A stretch of 64,000 nucleotides of DNA from the NCBI RefSeq assembly GCF_949628265.1, contig NC_088790.1, forward strand, positions 27,966,545 to 28,030,544, in the 5' to 3' direction. The position numbers and the translations under genes are program-made. Source of the DNA: Cloeon dipterum. Taxonomy: Eukaryota; Arthropoda; Insecta; Ephemeroptera; Baetidae. Of the stretch, positions 22,601 through 34,600 are shown piece by piece; within the stretch, counting starts at the first letter, position 1, and each line of letters begins with the position of its first letter. A model generated the notes under the pieces. That model saw only the letters and a program-made list of their open reading frames with translations, did no database searches and was not told the origin of the DNA.

Positions 22601-25600
22601 AAGGAAAGTCAACATAATATCAAATATATATTCGCAATTAGCGCTCCTCTCCCGCCTTCCAGCGCTTCTTCAAACACAAGAACGAGCGAAATTTACAGTG
22701 CAGACACGCATCTGGGACAGAAATCGATCGCCATCAGCTTTCGGTAATTAACTGAGCCAATAAATCCATAAACGTGCGCTGTTTGCTCGTGTTAATTATT
22801 AATAGTCGCGCATTTGACTAATGTGCCAGGCGGTAAACACTGATGTGCTGAACGGCATGCGATTTCCGGCTACCCGCGATGTGCGTTTACTTTTAATCCC
22901 TCGTCCATTTGACACGCAATTTTCCGCCCGCGAAGACAGCTGTCAATCAGTTATCATGAAAAATGTCGGCTTTGCTTGACAGTTTTATTAAATCGCTGGA
23001 CAAACTCTGGACACCATGCAGCTTCAACACGAGCGGAAAATTTCCTTGCATATTGAATTTTCCATGTAACGGCGCTTTATTTCCTAAAGAGGCAATGCTT
23101 TCCTTATGAAAAGAACTTGAACGGACGGCATAATTTATTTTGCACTCTCAAACACGAGATATTATTATGAAGGAAAACGCATTTTCTCTAATTGGTGCTG
23201 GTTGCAGGGTGAAACTTGCAATAAGTTTCTCATTTCCAATGCATTTGCATAAAAATGAAAAATGGAACATTCCCGCGGCGGAGATCAACATCAAGAGTCA
23301 GCAAAAACGTGAGAATCACGAGCAATGCGCTGTTCACTCGGCGAGAATTACAAATTGCTTTCCCCCCACTGACCTAACTGCTTATTTTCCATTTGCATCG
23401 CACAGAGATAATATCCTCTCTGGTTTTCCGGAAAATATCCGCCAAGTCCTACATTTTCATCGCTTGTCGAGACAGACAAAATTGAATTTCGTGTTAACAT
23501 ATTTTGAGCAAGATTTTCACCGTATACAACCCGCGCATCTTTTCTAACCAGCGGGTTGCCTAACTCCTCTGAACTTTCAAATGTAGACAGCATCGAGACA
23601 GAGATCCATTTTGCAGAAATTTCTTTAGGGGGATTTAATTCCAAATATTGGATTCACGTAAAATTGGAAATTTGCACTCGGTGATTGTTTCTAACATGGA
23701 GACTCTTACAGGATGACAAAAAAATTTTTGTAGGTGTGCCTAATGAGAATCATATTTAGTATTGTAGAAATTTTTTGATTTGACTAATTTAGCAATTCGG
23801 AAAGTTATGAAAATACCTAAAATTTAAATATCGATGTACAATATAAATTTTTGTTCAGTGTAGATGAAATTTAGACGACAATTTTTTTACCTGAAAAATT
23901 GATTGATGGGTTCATAATTATATTATTTGACATTCTGAAAAAATAAGAGTTTGCTTTGGTCTTTCCAGTTTTAATACAACTTAATCAAAATTAACGACTT
24001 TTTAAGGCTAATAAAATGGAGCAACAATTTATTGTTTTATTTATTACGTTTCCAAGTGGTTAATAGCTTAAAATTGTTGAACATTTGGTGATTAAACATT
24101 TTTTGTACTGCTATATTGTGACCGGAATTTGGAAAATTCGGTCGGTAATAATTTTAATAAGTTTAATAATTGAGCTTTTGATGAATGGGTAACTAATACG
24201 GAGGCCCTAGCAACCAATGATAACGCTAACAGCTTTATTATCAGTTCTTAAAATTCAAAGCAATTATTTTAAGCCGTTCCCAGCCATAGGAATTTGTCAA
24301 TAAGTGGCACATCAACCGATTTTTATCATCAAAGTATTATATTACTACATTAAAAAAACATCACAAGTGAACTGGCTTCAAAAATCGATTTAACATCATT
24401 TCCTATGAAGCACCCTACGGATTATTATTCGTTTGGAGCTACAAAACTCGTTCATTTCAACTCAAATCGTTCAAAAATGCTTGAATTCAATAAATTTACC
24501 ACCCTCTTGCATTTGAAAAATTTTCCTTGTAAATAAGCAACGAATCTTAGCAAGAAAACTACCAGCAAAAATACGGAAAATGTCAAGAGTTGCTTTCAGT
24601 TAACCCTCAAAAGCACCATCATGAGTTGGCTACTGATATTGCTAGGAAAGTGGAGCTCATATCTGTATCCTCTGTCTTTTAGATCGCTTTTTCTCCATCC
24701 CAACAGAATTGATTGTACCCTGGAACTTTTCTCTGTTATTAAAGAAAAATAGATGAAAATGATCTCACAAAGAACGTCAATCTACCACTCATGCGGCTGG
24801 GAGACTCTGCAAGTCTGCACTTTCATCTTATTCGGGTTAACACGTGTATTTGCATAAGCAGGGTTGTCGGGGAGCGATGCGAAAATGCAAAAGAAATGCT
24901 TCTCGGCTCGTTAGCCGCGCGCACGCCGAGCTTTCATCGGTGGTAAGGCAGCGAGCGAGTGCTGCATGCGGTCGTTTTGTTGTTTTAATATCCATCAGAG
25001 ACGCTCGTCCGACGACGAGGAAAGAGGAGAATTTTCGTTCTTGTCGTTTGTCCAGCGAGCGAGCGGGAGACGCAATCACCATGGATATTTGTTTTGCAGT
25101 CTCGGATGACCGGCGGCCTGTCTTTGCTCTCTCTTGCTCGCTCGCTACGAACAAATGAATGAACTGCGCGCGCGGAGCCCCAAGAGGACATTCGACAGCA
25201 AAAAGAATACTACATACTACTTTGCAGTTTCAAATATTCAACGCGCTGGAAGATGGGAAGGATAGATAATACACCTTGTGTTGAAATGGTACTGTATTAA
25301 AAATGGAATTAATTACCAGCGGGGTCCAGATGCGCGATAAAATTGGTTCGCTTTGCGCAGATCCAAGATGGCGTCTGAATGTGGGAAAGAAAAAGATCTC
25401 TTTGGACTGCCGTACGAGTGTCAAGAGCTTGTTTTTACGATCCAAAGGACACAATTAGTGAAGAGTAATGCAAATTATGTCACAATATTGACCAAAACTT
25501 GGTTCTTTTCGCCATATCTGCGCGTCGCACGAATCTGGACCCCGATGTTGATTACATTTATTTAAAAGGGGATCTGTACTAAAAAAAATGAGAAAAATCA

Positions 25601-28600
25601 TTCCTATCTTTGCCTAAAATATCCAATAAAAAAGGGAAAGCCCAAGGTTGCTATTTAAAATTGCAACAAAATGTTTTGCATGCCAATCAAGTGTTGAACA
25701 GTGTTCCTCTATTTGGAATCAGGATTTATTTCGCCAGAAGAGAAATTTATCTCATAATTTGCATACCGTTGGATAGATTGTGACGAGGGAAATTTAAATC
25801 AAGTGAAAAAAATCAACTCCTATAATTAACCGTTAAATTTTTCGTGAAATTATTTTGGAAAAATCTAAAATTCACTGATTTGACTATTGCACATTGCTTC
25901 ATTCAAACAGTGAATTCAATAGACCTAAAAATGCACAGTTTTTGTTCGTTTTTGCCCTGTGAAGTGTGAAGCCCCCATTAAATTGGAAAGACAGTGATTT
26001 TATTCTAGGCAGCAGCGTGTAAAACAAATCAACACAGCAGCAATCCGGTCGTTAAAAAAGATTTAAAATTACAGCTAAGAAACGAAAAATTTGATAAATT
26101 GCTAAAAATTGTGTCTGAAACTCGACGATATATATAATTTTTGTTCAACATCGAGATAGCAATGAAAAATCACAAAGTCAAGGCGATGTTTTTCGGTTTT
26201 GATGCATTTTAGACACTTAATTTAAGACAATTTACGGCAGATTTAAATGGTGTTGAACTATAGGTGGTCTAAAATTTGACTTAAGAGTGATTTATTCCCT
26301 AATTTTGTGTCTACACTTGAATCAGAAGCACGTGAAGATAGCAGGGTTTGCCAATTTTGCAATGCGCAAAAATGCACCACTGGTATTTTGCGCAAAAAAC
26401 CGGCCGTTAAAACCCACCAGTTTTGGGTTTTTACGAATTTAACCCAAAAAATAGTCAATTTTCGCTCCAATTGAGTCTGAAACTTCAGAAAATTACGTTA
26501 AGAGTTAAAATTTTCTGTCTCTTGAAGAAACCCGTGGCTCAAATTCTGATTCTAGCGATTTTGAAAAATCCTATTTTTGGTCATCCGGATCATGAGAATT
26601 TTTTATTTTCCATAAGAATGTACGTGTTTCGGTAAAATGCGCAAAATTGCAGAAAAACCCGCAAAAACAGTTTTTTTAATGCAGTTGGTTTTTCCGGAAA
26701 AATGCGGGTTTTAGCGAACCCTGGAAGATAGCATAACGTTCAACCATCTGAAATTTTAAATCGAATTGGGTTGAATGTCCTTTCAAAATTGTTAGAAACG
26801 TAAACAGTGTGTTTAATGTTTTGAAACCACATGCAATAAATTAAAAACAAAAGTACACGCTTGCACTGCTTCCACGAAGTAGACAGCTTTGGATGGCGGA
26901 AAAAAGTAAAGAAAAACAAAACCTTGCCTAAAACATTCAATATTATTTTAATGTGTGCAGTGCTATTCCGTTACACAACATTATTTCCTCCTGGAACAAC
27001 AGCGAACGCAAAACCGCAAAGTGCAAATGAGGAACACGCAATGTCGTGTGCTCTCGTTGGCGGCGGCGGACGACGCGCTGTTTGGACTCAAAAGCAAAGC
27101 TGCTGCTGCATGATGGTGTCTGCAATTCATCCAGCGCGAGGAGGCGGCGGGCGGCGGGCGGGCGAGCGCGATGAAATAAAAAATAAACGAGCAGCAAGTG
27201 AATTAGAGGCGAACGTCAGCCAAGCAGCAAGCAAATGAAAACAACAACAGCCCCCGCGCGCAACAATGGCTGGCAGATTGAAATCAGTTCTAGAGCCGGC
27301 TTCTCGGGCCATAAAACTTTCAGGGCGCCGGCTGGCTGCATGAAAAGTGCGGAAAAGTGACGCTATTGCCAGCCTGCATGCGCATCAACCGCGCGGCGCC
27401 ACTCGCGAGAAGTGATAAATACTTAAAACCACCGAGAATTGGAACACGAGCCTCAAACTCATAAACACGCGCATTTTTGAAGTTAAAATAATGCCGCTAA
27501 ATATATTGGAGTATGCTGGAGCTCACATGAAATTCTTATTGTAACAGTGTGGCAGGGCAAAGTTTGTGTAAATCCCTCTTTTGTTGTGCTAAGGCTGCTA
27601 ATTTGTTTGCAGCTCTGTGAATTAACTGTTGTTAAATGCTAACAAAACAGGTGGGGTACACAATCCTTTGAGCACACCGTCATGCAATTTGTGGTCGAAT
27701 CACCTGCCCCGGCTTGCAACTTAATTTGTTTATTTACTGTATTAATAATTTATCGAATGTAGACGAATTAGTAAAGTTTGACCGAACTGAAAACTATTTC
27801 TTTGAGTCTTCAAACAAATTGTGCGTTAATTGATGCACAACTAACTTATTTTAAAGCTATTAATTTCGTTTGAATGTCATTTATGTAAATATTTAGAATG
27901 TTTCTGCACAATAATAGTGGTTTATTGTATCAAAAATTAACTGTAGCAAGTAAGATGAAACCTAACACCTAGTTTACACTTTTGGTTGGAATGAAACAGA
28001 GCAACAATTTAAAACTATTTGAATTTTTTGATGCCATAAACAATTGATCGATAAACAATTTGTCCAACAATTTGCAATAATAAAAAAGGACCTTCCTACA
28101 TTAAAAATTCAAATTTTGCCAATTTTCTCCAAAATTTACAGTGCTTGAACATATTTTCTTGGCATATTTCGATTCCTCTCGTCGAGATTTGTCCAACGGT
28201 GTATGCCACTTATTGGGGAAACTCTTGGTTTTGAAATTAAATCGGATTTCAAGTAAGGAGACAGCCATTACCATTTGAAAAGCACGGTAACTTTCCAGCC
28301 AATTTTCTCAAAAAATTACAGCGCTCCTTAGGTCAATTTAGGCTTTAACTGAATCCTAAGGGACGAGTTTATGCATTGGCAACAATAATTTTCCAGGCTT
28401 TTCCAGTATCAATTCCTTGCGCATCGTTCAACAAACACCCAATTTTTCTCTATCGAATTGATTGTTGCCTTTTCTTGCAACAGGGAAATTAGCGCTTGGT
28501 TGTTGAAAGTTCCACTGCCAGGGAGATTTCATAAATTAATTGTAAAATTAAGGTATCAGCTAGCCACGTTACGCCACTTCAGCCGGAAAATTTTGTGTCA

Positions 28601-31600
28601 TTGGGCCAACCGCCGTGAATTTGCGGCTAAGCTGCTTCTGCTGCTATTTCTTGTGTATTTTAAGAAAAATCCTGTTTTTGGTAAATATTTTATAACATCC
28701 TCTCCGTCTTAAAAATGTAATAATTTCTATAATGCTGTATGACTGTTTTATTAGCATAAAATAATATATTCCCACGAATAGGGTGCCAGTTGGAGCAGAA
28801 ACATGTCGAGAAAAATAAAATTTCAGCTTGCAAACAACGAGAACAAGTCCGATTATTTCAAAAGCAGAGAGACACATCCGTGAACATCGTTTTCGAGTTA
28901 CTACGACAGTAAAAATTGATAAAAATCAGAAAAAAATGCTCAACAAAAGAAAAAAAGATTAGTATCTTATTCTGTTGCGTTGATTGGCCCAAATCGAGAC
29001 ACGAATTCGGGTCTGCAATGCGTCAGAATGATGAGGAGACGACTCCTCGTTGAAAATCAGACAGAAATCTTGTTGTCGCGCACGTCGTCCCACGGGCCGC
29101 GATTTAACTGTCAGAGGAAAGGTGGCCGCGGGCCCCGCGGAGTCAACAAGCCGGCTCCCTCTCGCGCGCGTCGCGAACCCGCGGGGACGAGATGCTGCTT
29201 TCGAGTGGCACCAAACAAGGAGTTCGTGCGTCTTAACACTCTATTTACACGGCTAACAATCTTGCCTTCGAGCTGCGCGAATCTCGCGCTGCGTTGGGCA
29301 ACTGCTAATTGCACTAGTCGTATGCAATTAGCCTCGCACAACCGCATTTTAGGCGATAACAATACACGTTTGTGTCTGTCTGGGTTCACCATGACGCACG
29401 ACGCACGATGGCAGCAAAACTGAACGTTCCACATTAAACTTATGAGGAGTAACGTTAAAATTCTTTATAAGGTTGGGGAACTATACACATAAATTATGTT
29501 CTGAGAGGTGAATAATGAATTTCGTGTTAACAAAGTTGAGTCTCTGGGGTGAACTGCGTAAATAATCCATTTAAAAGCTTTTAAAGTGTTTACTTCCAAA
29601 GAGACTGCTCTAAACAGCATTAATATGTGACATTTAAAACAGTGCAGATTCATAGCTGCTCTATCAGAGTAAAAAATAAATACCTTATTAATTATCACAC
29701 TTTATAATCTTGAAACTTCAGATATACATATTTACGTTGTTTATGATACCTTTAAAAGTTATTTTTCATTAACTATGTCTATTCCCAACTCAGTAATAAT
29801 TGAATTACTTAAAGTAAAGCTAAATATCCTATATTACAATATTACCTATAAACAACTTTATCGAATTTAACACTCGATTAAATTAAAAATTTGAAGCCTT
29901 ATAGGAAAACATAATTTTAGGCGGAATTAATTTTAAAAATACCTTTAATTCATCCATATAGCTTCCTCTTTAAAATCATCTTAAAACACTGAAAATATAT
30001 TCGGGTTTAATTTTAATTTCAACTTAAGAAGATCAGGAAACTTTTCATTTGCTTTGACAAGCCTTTTTTGTCACCATATTAACGTCAACGCCTTGGAACT
30101 ATAGTTTTCAAGTATAATTTCTAATTGCTTTTCCTAAGCCATAAAGAGTTTATTGTTGTTTATTCTCATACATTTGTCGATATTCAATCACTTTATGCGG
30201 CAAAGTCAACAAATTATAAAAAAGCACCCCTCGCAAACAACTTACGAAACCCCTTTCCAGGAGGACGGAGCTGGAGCGGGTCCTGTCTAGTAATTAAAGA
30301 TAAAGTATAGTAATTAAAAATGAAATAAAAAGTCTTTAAAACTATAGCATCATAATAATTACGTAGGGAAGAAACTAGAATTAAATCAAATTCATATATA
30401 ATTATCTAAATTTGAAGTTTTCTCGCAATTTTAAAGAAGAAAATAAATATAAATATTAAATTTAATGTTCAATGACCAAAATATGAGCTTAGAAAAAATC
30501 AATTTTAAGTTTGCCAATGAATTCCATGATTTGTTTAAACTTAATTGAATATATCCCTGTCTTATTTGGTGCAAAAATATTACCCTCTTCAAAATCGATT
30601 CCGTCAAAACGTGGAAAATCCAAAATTCGAATTGTCCGGCAGTTTTTGCGCATTGAACTCAACTTATGAATAATGCAATAAATTTTTATCACAGATGTTT
30701 TCCAAGAATTAATCTTTTATGGGTGTGGCTCGTCGCTGGATTCGATTTCCAAGGTCCGCGGAAAGTTTAATCGTCTAAATGCACACGCCTTGGCCATTAG
30801 TTATTTATTGTTATTGGCCATTTTGCACCTCAATCGATCTCTCTTAAGCGAGTTTTGCTGTTTACCATGATTTGATCTTGAATATCAAAGTAAATTGCAA
30901 TTAGTATTGAAAAAAACTTATCGTATTTGCTTGTCAACAAAATGTCAGTCTCTATATACGAATCGAAAGGGTAAAGGTTAGTCCTACCATACATATATTT
31001 TGATCAAGGTCGCACTAATTATTTAAACATAACGACCTGTAGGTGCGCGTGCGAATTTTTGCGTTAATCTTTAATTAAGCTAATGAGGGGTCGCCGACGC
31101 GTTTCGAGTGTCTCCCCCGGGATTTCTCGCGTTGGCTTGCAATTTCAACTCGCTAATTGTTACCAAGGAAACATCAGATGCTGCTGCACATTTTTCACTC
31201 GGCTCGCACCGACGTGCGGCGAGGCGTGCACAGAGTCTTCGTTAGATCTTCCTTCAGATAGGAGAAAAAAAACTCCATGGAATGTCGCACGCGGACTTTC
31301 ATCTAACTATAAGCTCGGGAGTATTCTAAAAGTAGGCCGTCGTATGCAATTTTTTCGCGTCAGACCAGAGTGAAGATTAATTTACAGTCTTGTAAAGGAA
31401 AAGACACATCGTTAGTGAGCAGCATCTTTTATACATACTTTGTTTGAGATATAATGCAATATTTTTTTTTTCAAGATGTGTTGCAGCTTTTAGTTTTTCA
31501 TAAATGAATTTCAATGAATTGTACTAAATATTCTTTGAATTTCATTAGAAAAAAAGGAATTATTCAAGTTTCTCAAATCTAAATGAATCGATGATTTTAT

Positions 31601-34600
31601 TTTCTTAGGTTACTTGATGGATGTACGAATCAGGAAATTTTGATTTGTACAAATGGTGTCTTAAATATGACTTTAACGTTGTTTTCGGCCAAAATTTCTT
31701 ATTTAAATTAGGGAAATATGAAGACAAAACATGACGAATGGATGCAAAGCATTTATATTCATTAGAGTTTCTTATTTAGGTTTCTAATTTCAGATAAATT
31801 ATTTTTTGCTCTTTCAAGATTTCAAAATATTAACATTTTAAAGAATTTAAGGATTTTCAAGTAAAAACCAGTCACAAAATTCTCCCTGGAATATCAACAA
31901 CCAATTTGGAAAGAGTGGAATGATGCAGGGCAACAATTTAAAATTATTTGAATTGTTGGATGCCATAAACAATTTGATCAACAATTTGCAATAATAAAAA
32001 AGGACTTTCCTACAGTACAAATTCAAATTTTGCCGATTTTCTCCAAAATTAACAATGCTTGAACATATTTTCTTGGCATATTTCGGTGTCTCTCGTCGAG
32101 ATCTGTCCAATTGTGTATGCCACTTATTGGGGAAACTCTTGGTTTTGAAATAAAATCGGATTTCAAGTAAGGAGACAGCCATTACCATTTGAAAAGCACG
32201 CTAACTTTCCAGCCGATTTTCTCAAAAAATTACAGTGCTTCTTAGGTCAATTGAGGCTTTAACTGAATCCTAAGGGATGAGTTCATGCATTGGCAACAAG
32301 CATTTTCCAGGCTTTAAGCCTAAAATACCGAAAAACAAACATTTACTTGTTATAGTCAACAAGGCAAAATGTTCTTAATTTTTGGCCTGTTAAGCTCTAC
32401 TTTATTAATTAAATTTTAATGTGAAACGTTCGGAATCGTGATGATTTTCCTCGATGACGTAAAACATTCACGCAATGGAGGAAAAAATGGAGGCGTCGCG
32501 GGTTGGCATGAAAATTTAGGAACGCGCGAGCGCACACTTTTGTTCGTTGCATGAAAGGAAGCGAGCAAAAGGACATCCATTAATTATTCACTCGCATAAT
32601 TAAGCAGCCGCGCTAATTCTCCCCGCATGTGTGCGCAACACTCACTCAGTCGGTGAATATGCAACGAACAACCTTTGCTCACAGCGCGGAAACAAAAGAT
32701 TCCGTTTTTACTTGCAAAAGGTGGGCTTTGCATCGAAAAATATGTTAATTTCCTCTGGGAGGGCGTACAGAAATTAATCATTGGAAGAGCGGTGCGCGGG
32801 TCAATTGAATCCCAAAAGTGTTTTTGTTGGAAATAACGTCCCACGCCCACTCTCTTGGCAAAAACGGCAGAGCAGTGGTAATGTAATTAATGTCCGGTTT
32901 TTAGCACAATCCAGTCTGAGATATGCATGTGAATAAGTCTCAGCCAGAAACAGCCACAAGGCTAATTTTCGTTTAAATTCCAAGCAGTTTGCAAGGCTTT
33001 GGGTCTGAAGAAAAAGGAATTTTAGCATAGTTGATCACAATCTATTCTTGAAATGGATTGAAAACTTAAAGAATATAAAATTACATGCTTGTTTATGGAT
33101 ATAAAAAAAACGTTTGACAACATTTGGCAGTGCTGTGTTGCATACATTTTGGTTCCTAATACATAGCACAATTGAAAATATGAGAAATTTAAAGTTAATT
33201 AAAAATAAAAAAATCATGTGTGAATTTAATTCTACTCAGCGGGGGCCAGATTCGTGCGACGCGCAGATATGGCGTCCAGTGGAGTATGGCGCGAAAAAAC
33301 GGTCACGTAAAAATGCGCGAAAAGAAGCCAGTTTTGGTCAATATTGTGACGTATAATTTGCATTACTCTTAACTAATTGTGTCTTTTGGATCGTAAAAAC
33401 AAACTCTGGACTCTCGTACGGGAATCCAAAGAGAGCTTTTTGTTTCCCACATTCAGACGCCATCTTGCATCTGCGCAGCGGGAACCAATGCTATCGCACA
33501 TCTGGCCCCCGCTGATTCTACTGAGTTTACACGTATACTGGTTACTACAACAAGCACGAAAATTCATATATAGCCACAGTATATTAGCAGCAGAGAATTT
33601 CGAATCAGCGATCGTTCCTACGCTCGTTTAAGAGTGCAAACGAAAAGAGAAACGAGCAACCCGGGGTGGTTTTGTAAACAGGGACAAACAAAAACAATTG
33701 GTGCACTTCTTTCAATTTATAAATTGTTGGACCAAACTATTCTCACTTAAAACCTCCGTGTAGAGTAAAAAGTATTCAGAGCGTTGATCGTGCGGAAAGC
33801 CAGGAAATGTAAATAGTGTTATTCTTTTTGGTGCGCGCAGTGCATAGTGGAATCTGCCTTTGCAAACGGAAGAGTAATCGCGTATCCCAGAAGCCGGCTT
33901 GCGCTTGTATTGCTGCGAGCGAAATGCTCGTGCGTCTCGTAAAATTCAATTACTGCCGGCTAATTTCCGCGCAAGGGGAGACAGGATATATATGCGACCG
34001 AAAGAAGGCATAATTGGGCAAATTTTCTCCGATTGTGGCTCACCATGAGCCTGAATGCACCTGCGTCGGCTTTTTAATACTATTTATTTTACAGTTGATG
34101 TTATTACCCCACTGCCGAATAGAACTTTGATATTGTAGCTACAATCGTTTTAAAATGTTTGTGCTTACGAAATTTGGGAAATTGGCAAGATGGGAATAAA
34201 TTTAGTTTATTTTCGACTTGCTGCTTTTGCTCTTGCTTTCCTTTAATTTTTAATAAAACAATTCATACGTTAACAAGACTGCAGCAAAGCTTCACAGACC
34301 TTAAAGTATTCAAAATACTTTAGAACAGTTTGGCAAAAAATCATACCGGTACGAATTTAAGCCCACTTTAAAAATAAATTTCCTGCTGAGAATTGTGCAA
34401 ATATTTTTTTGCTATTTAAGTATCAAAACACCTTTTCTTTGACTCTGTAATTTTAATCTCAGTCAGCCTTTCTTAGATTTCCAGATTCGTGATTTTTGTT
34501 TTATTTAATTTTTTACCCCACTGGCAAATATTTTACAAGCCCACCATGTAGGTTTAAATAGTTTCCTTGATTTACATAACATTTTCAATAAAAAAATAAC

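Noticed and set aside
24837-25191. Overlapping open frames on both strands
   Set aside because: Same compositional effect; no recognisable protein.
28980-29434. Long open frames on both strands
   Set aside because: CpG-rich composition keeps both strands open; no domains or consistent splice sites.
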